From Citreimonas sp042096055 (GTDB lineage Bacteria > Pseudomonadota > Alphaproteobacteria > Rhodobacterales > Rhodobacteraceae), in assembly GCF_042096055.1 (NCBI RefSeq), contig NZ_JBELMH010000008.1, forward strand, positions 1 through 64,000: DNA of 64,000 bases, given 5' to 3'. Both the position numbers and the translations under genes were made by a program. The number at the start of each line of letters is the position of its first letter. Position 1 is the stretch's first letter. Below, piece after piece: positions 9,580-18,697 of this stretch. The notes under the pieces are model-generated. The model was given only the letters and a program-made list of their open reading frames with translations, did no database searches and was not told where the DNA came from.

Positions 9580-12345
9580 ATGCCTGACCCTGCCCGCCAC
9601 GTGACACGCTGGATCGCCGAGGCCGCGCCGGCCCTCGTCGCCGCGCTGGTCGCGTGGCTTGCGATCGTCTTTGGGATGCTGGCGCCGCTGGACCTGGCGA
9701 TCGGCGACCTGCGCATGCGGATGAGCCCGAAGCCTGCCAGCGGCCAGGTCGTCTTCGTCGCCATAGACGAGCGCAGCCTCAAGGAGATCGGGCAATGGCC
9801 CTGGCCGCGCAGCATCCACGGCGCGCTCCTGGACCAGGTCGTGCAGGCCGGCGCCCGCGACGTGTTCTTCGACGTCGACTTCGCCTTCGCCGCCGATGCC
9901 GACGGTGATCGCGCCTTCGAGCAGGCGCTCGAACGGGCCGGCGGCGCCACCCTCCTTCCGGTCTTCGCGCAGCCTTCCAGCATCGGCGACGCCGGGACGC
10001 TCAGCGTGAACATGCCGCACGCGCCGTTCCTGTCGCTGAGCTGGCCGGTTCTCGTGAACGTACCCGCCGACGACGACGGGCTGATCCGCGAATACCATTT
10101 CAGCGCGGACGTCCTGGGCGAGGACATGCCCTCGGTCGCGTCCTACCTGTCGGGCGTGTTCGGCCCGCCCGGCAGCCTCTTCGGGATCAACTACGCGCTG
10201 CGCCCCGACACGATCCCCAGCCTGTCGGCGATCGACGTGCTGCGCGGCGTCGTGCCGCCCGAGGCGTTCGCCGGCCACTCGGTGATCATCGGGGCGCACG
10301 CGGTCGAGATGCGCGACAACTTCGCCGTGCCGGTCCACGGCATCGTGCCTGGCGCGATGATCCATGCGCTTGCGACCGAGACGCTGCTGCAGGGCATCGC
10401 GCCGGTCCGCTGGGGCTGGCGGCTGACCATCGCGCTGCTCGCCGGCCTGATCCTGCTGCTGCAGCGCCGGGACGAGAACTTCAGCGCCTGGGCCTTCATC
10501 GCCAAGGCATTCTGCGTCGTCGGCGCCGCCGAATGCGCCGGCCTGCTGCTGTTCCGGCAGACCGCGCTGCAATGGTCGACCGCGCCGCTCTATCCGGGGC
10601 TGCTGCTCTACGGGGCGTGGCAGCTGGGCCAGACGATCGACGTCAGCCGCTGGGTCATCCGCGGCGCGCGGGTCGAGATCGAGAACACGCGCCGCCTGCT
10701 GGCGCAGGTCTTCAACGACAGCTCGGACACGATCGTCATCATCGACGAGGCGCTGCGCGTCCGCGCCGCCAGCAAGAGCGCGCGGGACATGGGCATCGGT
10801 CTGGACGGGGCACCGCTGCCGGCCGCCTTCGCCACGGCGGCGCGGCAAGCCATCCTGTCCTATCGCCAGGGCGCCTGGGCGCCGGATCACCTGACCGAGA
10901 CGCAGCTGGGCGATCGCGTGCTGCAGTTCACGGTCACACCCTCGCTGCTGGACGCCGTGACCGAAGGGGGGCGCACGCCTGCCCGGCAGGACTGCATCGC
11001 TACGATCGCCGCGCGCGACATCACCCATCTGCGCGAGCAGGAAGAGCGGCTGGCGTACCTGTCGACCCACGACGAGCGGACCGGCGCGCTGCGGCGCTGC
11101 GCCTTCCTGCGGCTGGCGCAGGACCACCTTGGCACAAATGGCCGGATCGCGATCTTCGCGTTCAACCTGCACCGCTTCAAGACGATCAACGCGACGCTGG
11201 GCCGCGACGTGGGCGACCTGCTGCTGGCCGAGGCCGTGGCGCGACTGCGTCGCGACGTTCCAGGCCTGTCGCCCCTGGTGCGGCTGGAGGGCGACGCCTT
11301 CGCCGTGTTCGCCACGGATGCGCCCGACGTGGTGGCGCCCGACGATCTCGCCGAGCGGATCCACGACTCGGTCACCAGGCCCTACGTGCTGGCCGAGGCG
11401 CGCGCATTGGTGGGCGCGCGGCTGGGCTATGTCGATACCGGCGACGGGACGGACGCGACGGCGCAGGCCGTGCTGGAGCAGGCCGAGGACGCGCTGGACG
11501 AGGCGCGGCATTTCGGCGGATCGCGGATCGTGCGGCACGATCCGGACAGGACCGGCCGGACGACCCGCGCGCGCGACATCGAGCGCGCCATGTGGACCGC
11601 GATCGAGGGCGACGAGTTCAGCCTCGTCTACCAGCCGCAGGTCGACATGCGCGACGGGAGCCTGATCGGTGTCGAGGCGCTGCTGCGCTGGACCAGCCCG
11701 ACGCTGGGCCGGATCTTTCCCGACGAGTTCATCGCCGTCGCGGAATCCAACGGCTTCATCCGCCAGATCGGCCGCTGGGTGCTGCACCGCGCGGCGCTGG
11801 ACGCGCGGCGGCTGCCGCCCGACGTCACCGTCGCGGTGAACGTGTCGACGCTGCAGATGCTCGACCGGGACATCCTGGACGACGTTCAATCGGCGCTGAC
11901 CGAAAGTGGGCTGCCGCCCTGGCGTCTGTGGCTGGAGTTGACCGAGACGGCGCTGATGTCGCCATCGGACAGCATCGTCGAGACCATGCGCGACATCGAG
12001 ATGCTGGGCGTGTCCTGGGCGCTGGACGATTTCGGGACGGGGTATTCGTCGCTCGGCTACCTGTCGCGCCTGCCGCTGCGCAAGCTCAAGCTCGACAAGA
12101 GCTTCGTCCAGGGGCTGGACGCGGATCCCCACGCGCTGGCGATCCTGCGCTCGGTCGCTAACCTGTGCCGGAACATGGACCTGTGTCTGCTGTGCGAGGG
12201 GGTCGAGACGCGCGCCCATGCCGACATCCTGCTGGGCGAGGGCTGCGTGCAGGCGCAGGGCTACTTCTATGGGCGGCCGCAATCGATCGACGAGGTCCTC
12301 GACGGGTTCTGCGGCGGCGACCGGCGCGTGGCGACGCGGGGCTGA
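9580..12345 (+). CDS. CHASE2-GGDEF-EAL membrane signalling protein (c-di-GMP)
   Basis: 921 residues. Order: N-terminal anchor, periplasmic CHASE2 domain (~25-280), two or three transmembrane helices (~285-350), a PAS-like linker, GGDEF (~485-650) and EAL (~665-910). The GGDEF signature is degenerate (EGDAF), so cyclase activity is unlikely. The EAL domain keeps EALLRW, NVS, ELTE, DDFGTGYSSL, KLDKSF and EGVET, so c-di-GMP hydrolysis is expected, possibly gated by GTP binding to the GGDEF remnant. Its adjacency to a secreted FecR protein suggests that protein senses or modulates the CHASE2 domain. Confidence 0.88.
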   Translation: MPDPARHVTRWIAEAAPALVAALVAWLAIVFGMLAPLDLAIGDLRMRMSPKPASGQVVFVAIDERSLKEIGQWPWPRSIHGALLDQVVQAGARDVFFDVDFAFAADADGDRAFEQALERAGGATLLPVFAQPSSIGDAGTLSVNMPHAPFLSLSWPVLVNVPADDDGLIREYHFSADVLGEDMPSVASYLSGVFGPPGSLFGINYALRPDTIPSLSAIDVLRGVVPPEAFAGHSVIIGAHAVEMRDNFAVPVHGIVPGAMIHALATETLLQGIAPVRWGWRLTIALLAGLILLLQRRDENFSAWAFIAKAFCVVGAAECAGLLLFRQTALQWSTAPLYPGLLLYGAWQLGQTIDVSRWVIRGARVEIENTRRLLAQVFNDSSDTIVIIDEALRVRAASKSARDMGIGLDGAPLPAAFATAARQAILSYRQGAWAPDHLTETQLGDRVLQFTVTPSLLDAVTEGGRTPARQDCIATIAARDITHLREQEERLAYLSTHDERTGALRRCAFLRLAQDHLGTNGRIAIFAFNLHRFKTINATLGRDVGDLLLAEAVARLRRDVPGLSPLVRLEGDAFAVFATDAPDVVAPDDLAERIHDSVTRPYVLAEARALVGARLGYVDTGDGTDATAQAVLEQAEDALDEARHFGGSRIVRHDPDRTGRTTRARDIERAMWTAIEGDEFSLVYQPQVDMRDGSLIGVEALLRWTSPTLGRIFPDEFIAVAESNGFIRQIGRWVLHRAALDARRLPPDVTVAVNVSTLQMLDRDILDDVQSALTESGLPPWRLWLELTETALMSPSDSIVETMRDIEMLGVSWALDDFGTGYSSLGYLSRLPLRKLKLDKSFVQGLDADPHALAILRSVANLCRNMDLCLLCEGVETRAHADILLGEGCVQAQGYFYGRPQSIDEVLDGFCGGDRRVATRG

Positions 12346-12370
12346 GACACGCGCGCCCGGTGCCGCCGGG

Positions 12371-13054
12371 TCAATCCGCCGCCGGTTCGACCTCGGCCCA
12401 GATCGGCAGGTGGTCGGACGCCATCGCCGCCAATCCGCCCCGAGCGACCCCGTGGTCGAGAAGGCGCACGCCCGCGCCGTGCGCGAACCGGTCGAGCGGT
12501 GCCGTCGGGCGCGACGCGTGGAACGACGGGCCGGGTGCCACCACGTGCAGGCTGTCCTGCCACGGCTCGAAGCCGCGCATGGCCGACCATTCGTTGAAGT
12601 CGCCGGCCACCAGCGCCTGGTCGGCCACCGGACCCAGGTGGCGCAGGATCATCGCCATCTGCAGGTGGCGCCAGCGCCGCAGCAGGCCCAGGTGCGTGCC
12701 GACGATCCACAGCCCCTCGACCCGCACGAGCACCGCGCCGCGCGGTTCGAGCCCCGGCAGCGACAGCCGCATGCGCGCCTGCACCGCCAGGTCCTTGCGC
12801 ACCAGGACCGCGTTGCCGTGCCAGCCGATCCCGCCCGCGCCCAACGACAGATCGACCGGGCGCAGCGCGGTCTCGCGCGCGATCATCTCGCGCGGCAGCG
12901 CCGTGGGGCGCGCGCCCAGGCGCTTGTCGGCCTCCTGCAGGACGGCGACGTCGGGGTCGAGCTCGTCGATGACCCGCAGCACCCGCGCGGGCGAGCGGCG
13001 CCAGTCAAGGCCCACCGCCTTGCGAATGTTGTAGCTGACGATCCTCAGGGCCAT
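12371..13054 (-). CDS. Endonuclease/exonuclease/phosphatase (EEP) family protein
   Basis: 227 residues with the EEP fold's markers in order: SYNIRKAVG near the start, the metal-binding glutamate in VLQEAD, THLG, GDFNEW and C-terminal SDHLPIWAE. Family members cleave phosphodiester bonds in nucleic acids or lipid head groups. Its ATG shares one base with the stop of the upstream phospholipase-D gene, so the pair is translationally coupled. That partnership is common in proteobacteria and favours a role in phospholipid turnover, though this is inference. A GTG one codon earlier is an alternative start. Confidence 0.82.
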   Translation of the reverse strand: MALRIVSYNIRKAVGLDWRRSPARVLRVIDELDPDVAVLQEADKRLGARPTALPREMIARETALRPVDLSLGAGGIGWHGNAVLVRKDLAVQARMRLSLPGLEPRGAVLVRVEGLWIVGTHLGLLRRWRHLQMAMILRHLGPVADQALVAGDFNEWSAMRGFEPWQDSLHVVAPGPSFHASRPTAPLDRFAHGAGVRLLDHGVARGGLAAMASDHLPIWAEVEPAAD

Positions 13055-14454
13055 CACAGCACCGGCGCCAGCAGCCGCGCCAGCCGCGCGCCGATGCGCA
13101 TCACCATGGGCTGGTGGCTCAGCGGCGTCTCGAGCAGGTCCGCGGCCTCCAGGTCGGCACGCAGCATCGCATCGGTGCGCGCGGCGAAATCGGTGTCCTC
13201 AATCATCACCATGGTCTCGAAGTTGAGGCGGAACGACCGGTTGTCCAGATTCGCGGTGCCGACGGCCGCAAGGTCGTCGTCCACCAGCACCACCTTCTGG
13301 TGCAGGAAGCCGTCGCAGTAGCGGTGGATGCGCACGCCGGCCTCGCGCAGCTCGTCGAAGAAGGCGAAGGCGGCCAGCCACGGCAGGTAGTGGTCGATCC
13401 GCGCCGGCACCAGCAGGCGCACGTCGCAGCCGTCGAGGGCCGCGCATTTCAGCGCGGACAGCGTGTCGAAATCGGGCACCACGTAGGGTGTGGCGATCCA
13501 GATCCGCCGCTTGGCGCGCGCGATCGCCGAGAAGAAGAACAGCGCGCCGGTGTCGAACGTGTCGGTCGGCCCCATCAGCACGGTCACCGCGTCGACGCCG
13601 TCGGCGACCGGATCAGGCGACCAGTCCAGCCCCTCGAGCACGTCGCCGGTCTGCCAGTGCCAGTCCTGCACGAAGCCCAGCTGCAGCTGCGCCACGACCG
13701 GGCCGGTCAGCTTCATGTGCGTGTCGCGCCAATGCCCCATCTTCGGGTCCCGGCCCAGGTACAGGTCGGCCACGTTATGCCCGCCGAGCGAGGCCCACTG
13801 GCCGTCGACGACCAAGGTCTTGCGGTGGTTGCGAAAGTTGATGCGGCTGCGCGACGCCCGATGGCGCGTCTTGCGCGGGTCGGGGAAATGCACGCCCGCA
13901 TCGACCAGTCGTTGCCGGTACGCCTTGGACAGCCCGTGGCTGCCCACGCGGTCGCACAGCAGCCGCACCGACACGCCGCGTTCGGCCGCGGCCACCAGCC
14001 GGTCGGCGAAGGCGCGGCCCAGACCGTCGTCGGCGATCGTGTAGAACTGCACTAGGACGTAGTGCCTGGCGCCGTCGATGGCCTCGAAGATCGTGTCGAA
14101 GGTGACGTGGCCGTCGATCAGAAGCTCGGCCTTGTTGCCGCGCAGCACCGGCAGGCCGGCGAGCGTGGCGAAGATCCGCATCCGCTCGGACGTCGGCGGA
14201 GCTGTCCCGCGCGAGGGCAGGTTCATGCGTTCGGTGATGGCCAGCGTCCGGCGGTGCGACAGGCGCTGCCCGCGCAGCTTGTGCTGGCCGAAGACGACGT
14301 AGGCCGGCACCGCCACCCACGGCGCCGCCACAAGGAAGATCGTCCAGGCCAGTGCGCCCTGCGGCGTGCGCGCAGAGGACACCGCGCTCCAGACGCAGTA
14401 GGCGGCCGCCGCGATCAGCGCGAACCCGGTCAGAGCGGTCAGGTAACCAGTCAA
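13054..14454 (-). CDS. Phospholipase-D-type cardiolipin synthase
   Basis: 466 residues. Two N-terminal transmembrane helices are followed by two PLD catalytic motifs: HRKTLVVDG and HQKVVLVDD..GTANLDNRSF. Cardiolipin synthase joins two phosphatidylglycerols, releasing glycerol, at the inner membrane. I start at a TTG preceded by GGAGA six bases upstream, which puts the first helix at the N terminus; a TTG 22 codons further up is possible. No ATG suits. It is coupled to the EEP gene that follows. Confidence 0.85.
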   Translation of the reverse strand: MTGYLTALTGFALIAAAAYCVWSAVSSARTPQGALAWTIFLVAAPWVAVPAYVVFGQHKLRGQRLSHRRTLAITERMNLPSRGTAPPTSERMRIFATLAGLPVLRGNKAELLIDGHVTFDTIFEAIDGARHYVLVQFYTIADDGLGRAFADRLVAAAERGVSVRLLCDRVGSHGLSKAYRQRLVDAGVHFPDPRKTRHRASRSRINFRNHRKTLVVDGQWASLGGHNVADLYLGRDPKMGHWRDTHMKLTGPVVAQLQLGFVQDWHWQTGDVLEGLDWSPDPVADGVDAVTVLMGPTDTFDTGALFFFSAIARAKRRIWIATPYVVPDFDTLSALKCAALDGCDVRLLVPARIDHYLPWLAAFAFFDELREAGVRIHRYCDGFLHQKVVLVDDDLAAVGTANLDNRSFRLNFETMVMIEDTDFAARTDAMLRADLEAADLLETPLSHQPMVMRIGARLARLLAPVL

Positions 14455-14624
14455 GAATGTTCTCCGCGCCTTGCGGTCGTCGATGCGGCAGACGTTCGTC
14501 GCGCGGACGCGGAGTGTCAAACCGGAAGGCGCGCCGGCGTCACGACGTCAGCCAGGCCGCATCGTCGGCGCCGCTCGGAACGGGCGCGGAGTGATCTGCT
14601 TTTCGGGTGCCGCCCGAGAAGCGC

Positions 14625-14933
14625 TCAGCCCTGACGGGCGGCGGCCGGCAGCCTGCGGAACTGACGCAGGCAGTGCAGCTGTGCGTCGGACAGAGGGCGG
14701 AGGAAGGAAATCGCGAAGCCGTCCGCGCTTTGGCGCACGACGAATCCTGTCACCTTCTGGCCCATGATGCCGAACTGCACCCGCTCACCCGGCCGCGCCT
14801 CGGCCTGACCGGCGCATTTCATGCCCGAGGCACTGACGTTGCGTACCTCGACGATGGTTTCCGTCCTGTCGCCGAAAGAGATAAACATCTGCCAGCTGCT
14901 CGGCCACCTGCTGGCCCGCTGTTCAAAGCCCAT
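14625..14933 (-). CDS. PilZ-domain protein
   Basis: 102 residues with a single PilZ-like beta-barrel. The start (QRASRWP) gives a loose RxxxR-type element and the core (EVRNVSASGMKCAG) resembles the (D/N)xSxxG c-di-GMP-binding motif, so it could be a c-di-GMP receptor, fitting the EAL protein nearby. The first arginine pair is less canonical than usual, so binding is not certain. It is a single gene between the cardiolipin synthase and ligD units. Confidence 0.7.
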   Translation of the reverse strand: MGFEQRASRWPSSWQMFISFGDRTETIVEVRNVSASGMKCAGQAEARPGERVQFGIMGQKVTGFVVRQSADGFAISFLRPLSDAQLHCLRQFRRLPAAARQG

Positions 14934-15021
14934 GTGATTGCCCTGCGTTTTTGACGCCGTAGGCTTCGGAAATAGCGCGGAAACGTTAATCCAGCCTCAA
15001 GTCGCGGATTGCGACGGGGCG

Positions 15022-17535
15022 TCACAGCCGCGTTTCGAGCCGTTTCAGCACGGCGGCCGAGACCGAGACGGGGCCTGGCTGCGGGGCCGCGTCGGGATCG
15101 CGGTCCATTGCGTCGTCCAGCGTGAACAGGTTCGCGCGGTCGATGCGCTCAAGCTCGTCCCACGTCACCGGCACCGCGACCGGCGCGCCGGGGCGCGCCC
15201 GCAGCGACCAGGGCGCGATCGCGGTCGCGCCGCGCTGGTTGCGCAGCCAGTCGATGAAGATCCGGCCCTTGCGCTTGGCCTTGGACATGGTGGCGGTGTA
15301 CCGGTCCGGCGCGTCGCGCGCGCAAAGTTCGGCCATCATGCGCGAGAACAGCGAGACCGTCTCCCACCCGGCGGTGCGGCGCAGCGGCACGACCACGTGC
15401 ACGCCCTTGCCGCCGGTCAGCAGCGGCCAGCTGGGCAGACCCAGATCGTCCAGCCTGTCGCGGATGTCGATGGCGCCGGCCTTGACCGCGTCGAAGCCCA
15501 GCCCCTCGTCGGGGTCGAGGTCGAAGACCATCCGGTCGGGGCGCTCGATGTTGTCGCGCCGCGCGCCCCAGATGTGGAACTCGATCGTGCCCATCTGCGC
15601 CGCGCCGACGAGGCCCTTGGCGTCGCGGACCATCATGTACTCGGCGGTGCCGGACTTCTCGGCGATCTCGATCGTGCGGATCGCATCGGGAAAGCCCTTT
15701 CCGGCGTGCTTCTGGAAGAAGCGTTCGCCCTCCAGCCCCTCGGGCAGGCGGACCAGAGACAGCGGGCGGTCGCCGGCGAAGGGCAGCATCCGGTCGGCGG
15801 CGCGTTCGTAGTATTCGGCCACCTCGCGCTTGGTATGCTTGGCTTCCGGAAAGACCCGCCGGTCGGGCGAACTGAGCGAGATGCCGGCGATCGTCACGCG
15901 GCCCTTCGCGTCCCTGGCGGTGGGCTTGCCGTGTTTCGAAGTCCGGCGCGCCTTCGCGGCGGGCGTCTTCGCGGAGCCGCGCGCCTTCGTCGGCGCGGGA
16001 TCGGCCGCATCGTCCAGAACCGCCGCGGGCGGATCGCGCCGCACCTGGTCGGCGGGCTTGTCCTCGCGCAGGCCCTCGAAGCTGGGGTGGCGCAGGCGGC
16101 CGTCCTCGGTCACCTCGGCGTAACGCACCTCGGCCACCAGGCGCGGCGTCACCCAGTTCATGCCGCGCGCTTCGGCGGCAGGCACCAGCGTCGGCGCGGT
16201 CTTGCGCGACAGCGGCTTCAGCCGCGTGGCGATCTCGTCCATCGTGTCGGCGTCCCAGCCGGTGCCGACCTTGCCGGCATAGACCATTTCGCCGGCTTCC
16301 TCGATCCCCAGCGCCAGCGAGGCGAAGGGGCGGCCCTTCTTGTCCGAGTTTTGCCAGCCGAGCACCACGAACTCGTCGCGCTTGATGCACTTGATCTTTT
16401 CCCAGAGCGTTGAGCGTCCGCCACGATACGGCGCATCCATGCGCTTGGAGATCAGCCCCTCGCCGCCAGTGTGACAGATCTTGTCGAACGTGTCCGAGGC
16501 ATCGCCGCGCAGCACGGGCGACAGCTGCAGCAGCCCCAGCGGGGGCGTGTCGGCGAACAGATCCTCGAGCGCGGCGCGGCGGTCGGTCAGCGGTTTTTCG
16601 GTCAGGTCGTCGCCGTCGCGCTTCAGCAGGTCGAACGCGTGGAAGTGGAACGGCCCGCCCAGCTTGATCGCCTTCTGCAGCCGGCCGAAGCCGTAGAGCC
16701 CTGCGCCCACGGTGATCTCGCCGTCGATCAGCGCGGAATCGCAGGACAGGTCCAAAAAGGCTGGAATGAGCGGCCGGAACTTGTCGGTCCAGTCGTGCCC
16801 GTTGCGGGTGAAGACGCGGACGCCGCCCTTGCCGATGGCGACAAGCGCGCGGTAGCCGTCGAACTTCAACTCGTGCCAGCGGCTGTCGGGATCGCCCAGC
16901 CGGTCGGTCAGCGTCGCCAGCTGCGGCTTGCGCCAGCGGGGCGGGGTGGTCTTGCGCGCGCGCGGCGGTTCGGGCGGCGCGTCCTTGGCGATGGCGTCCA
17001 TCGTGCGCCCGGTGGCGACGCTGGTGGTGTAGCGCGCGACCGGGTCGGGGCCGTGCGCGGCGTCGTCCTCGTGCTTGACCAGCAGCCAGTTGACGCGCTT
17101 GCCCTCGGGCTTGAGGCGGATCATGTCCCACCGCCCCGTCATCCGCAGGCCGTGCAGCATGAACGACAGGTGGCCCTTCTTCAGCCCCTTGGCGACGTCC
17201 GCCAGCGGCTGCCAGTGGCCGAGGTCCCACAACATCACGGTGCCCGCGCCGTAATTGCCTTTAGGGATCGTGCCCTCGAAGTCCAGATAACTCAGCGGGT
17301 GATCCTCGGTCTGGACCGCCAGGCGCTTGTCGGCGGGATCGAGCGACGGGCCGCGCGTGATCGCCCAGCTGAGCAGGATGCCGTCGTATTCCAGCCGCAG
17401 GTCCCAGTGCAGCCGCGTCGCGTCGTGGTTCTGGATCGAGTAGACCGGCGCCAGCCCGTCGGTGCGCCCGCCCTCGCGCGGCTCCGGCGTGACGGCGAAG
17501 TCGCGCTTGCCGTGATAGGCCTCGAGCCGGGTCAT
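15022..17535 (-). CDS. ligD: DNA ligase D (PE-LIG-POL)
   Basis: 837 residues with all three LigD modules in the order phosphoesterase, ATP-dependent ligase, polymerase/primase. PE (~25-170) carries HDATRLHWDLRLEYDG; the ligase nucleophile is K224 in ELKFDG; the polymerase (~545-837) has the metal-binding DLDPDEG and LLTGGKGVHVVVPL. With Ku it performs non-homologous end joining, trimming, filling and sealing double-strand breaks. Ku lies directly upstream with one base between stop and start, so they form one operon. Confidence 0.94.
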   Translation of the reverse strand: MTRLEAYHGKRDFAVTPEPREGGRTDGLAPVYSIQNHDATRLHWDLRLEYDGILLSWAITRGPSLDPADKRLAVQTEDHPLSYLDFEGTIPKGNYGAGTVMLWDLGHWQPLADVAKGLKKGHLSFMLHGLRMTGRWDMIRLKPEGKRVNWLLVKHEDDAAHGPDPVARYTTSVATGRTMDAIAKDAPPEPPRARKTTPPRWRKPQLATLTDRLGDPDSRWHELKFDGYRALVAIGKGGVRVFTRNGHDWTDKFRPLIPAFLDLSCDSALIDGEITVGAGLYGFGRLQKAIKLGGPFHFHAFDLLKRDGDDLTEKPLTDRRAALEDLFADTPPLGLLQLSPVLRGDASDTFDKICHTGGEGLISKRMDAPYRGGRSTLWEKIKCIKRDEFVVLGWQNSDKKGRPFASLALGIEEAGEMVYAGKVGTGWDADTMDEIATRLKPLSRKTAPTLVPAAEARGMNWVTPRLVAEVRYAEVTEDGRLRHPSFEGLREDKPADQVRRDPPAAVLDDAADPAPTKARGSAKTPAAKARRTSKHGKPTARDAKGRVTIAGISLSSPDRRVFPEAKHTKREVAEYYERAADRMLPFAGDRPLSLVRLPEGLEGERFFQKHAGKGFPDAIRTIEIAEKSGTAEYMMVRDAKGLVGAAQMGTIEFHIWGARRDNIERPDRMVFDLDPDEGLGFDAVKAGAIDIRDRLDDLGLPSWPLLTGGKGVHVVVPLRRTAGWETVSLFSRMMAELCARDAPDRYTATMSKAKRKGRIFIDWLRNQRGATAIAPWSLRARPGAPVAVPVTWDELERIDRANLFTLDDAMDRDPDAAPQPGPVSVSAAVLKRLETRL

Positions 17536-17536
17536 G

Positions 17537-18562
17537 TCAGGCGGACTTCTTGCGCGTGCCGGTCTTCGACTGCGACCCGGACGATTGCGCTTTCGACGCG
17601 GTCGACTTGGTGCTCGACGATTTGGAGGCGGCCGACTTCGAGGCGGCGGGTTTCGACGCCGTCGACTTCGACGTTGATTTCGCGGCCGGCTTCGACGCCG
17701 CGGTCTTGGACCCGCCCGAGCCGGACGACCGCGTGTTGCCGGACTTCGACCCGCCGCGCCCGCCGGAATCCGCCTTCAGGCTGTCCTTCAGCGCCGCCAT
17801 CAGGTCGACCACGTTCTCGCCCCGGCCGTCGCCGCCGGACCGTTCCGACCCTGTGCGGGCGCGCGGCGTCTTGCGGTTCTTGCGCTTGGCATCCAGCAAC
17901 TCGCGCAGGGCGATGTCGTAGCGGTCCTCGAACGCGGCGGCGTCGAAGGGCTTGGTCTTGCGGGTGATCAGCTCGGTCGCGACCGACAGCAATTCGTCGT
18001 CGGCGGGGTCGTCCTCGATCCCGGTGAACAGCGGATCGGCGTTCTTGATCTCGTCGGCGTAATGCAGCGTCTCGAGCAGCAGGCCGTCGCCGCAGGGGCG
18101 GATCGCGCAGAGGTATTCCTTGCCGCGCATGGTCAGCTGGCCGAGACCCGTCATCTCGGTCTGGCGCAGCGCGTCGCGGACCACGCGGTAGGCGTCCTCG
18201 GCCAGATCGTCCGTTGGCACGACGTAATAGGGCTTGTCGAAATAGAGCGGCGGGATCTCGCACGAGCCGACGAACTGCACCAGTTCCAGCGTCTTCTTGG
18301 TCTCGAGCTTGATGGCGTCGATCTCGTCGGGTTCGATCAGCATGTACTCGTCGTCGCCTACCTCGTAGCCCTTCTTGATGTCGGCGTTGTCGACGGTGCC
18401 GACGCCCGGAACGGTCTTCTCGTAGCGCACGCGCTCGCCGGAAGGGCCGTGGATCTGGCGGAAGCTGACCCGCGCGCCGCTGCTGGTGGCGCTGTGGATC
18501 TCGACCGGGATCGAGACCAGCGAGAGACGAAGCTGACCTTTCCAGACTGCGCGCGATGCCAT
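17537..18562 (-). CDS. ku: Ku DNA end-binding protein
   Basis: 341 residues. The bacterial Ku core (~1-260) is intact from SRAVWKGQLRLSLVSIPV to the DLMAALKDSL region, followed by a ~75-residue Lys/Ser/Ala-rich tail (repeated SKSTASKPAASK-like segments) ending KTGTRKKSA. The homodimeric ring binds broken DNA ends and recruits LigD; basic Ku tails are known to promote DNA binding or threading. It is transcribed with ligD. Upstream is a weak EcfG-like promoter. Confidence 0.94.
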   Translation of the reverse strand: MASRAVWKGQLRLSLVSIPVEIHSATSSGARVSFRQIHGPSGERVRYEKTVPGVGTVDNADIKKGYEVGDDEYMLIEPDEIDAIKLETKKTLELVQFVGSCEIPPLYFDKPYYVVPTDDLAEDAYRVVRDALRQTEMTGLGQLTMRGKEYLCAIRPCGDGLLLETLHYADEIKNADPLFTGIEDDPADDELLSVATELITRKTKPFDAAAFEDRYDIALRELLDAKRKNRKTPRARTGSERSGGDGRGENVVDLMAALKDSLKADSGGRGGSKSGNTRSSGSGGSKTAASKPAAKSTSKSTASKPAASKSAASKSSSTKSTASKAQSSGSQSKTGTRKKSA

Positions 18563-18632
18563 GACGACTCCCTTCGCGTCATTCGTGACGACGCCGGGCC
18601 GATCCTCGGGCAGGGCGCCTTACATGGCGTCA

Positions 18633-18658
18633 AACGCTCGCGGCGCGGGTTCGGTTGC
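18633..18658 (-). promoter_or_regulatory. Possible EcfG-type promoter upstream of ku-ligD
   Basis: On the minus strand GCAAC-N17-CGTT, one mismatch from the GGAAC-N16/17-CGTT stress promoter, about 70 bp before the ku start. Listed with low confidence because of the mismatch; four better matches occur in the next 15 kb. Confidence 0.35.
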
Positions 18659-18697
18659 AAGCGCCTGGCGCGGTGGCTTGGCCGCCACGGCGCGGGC

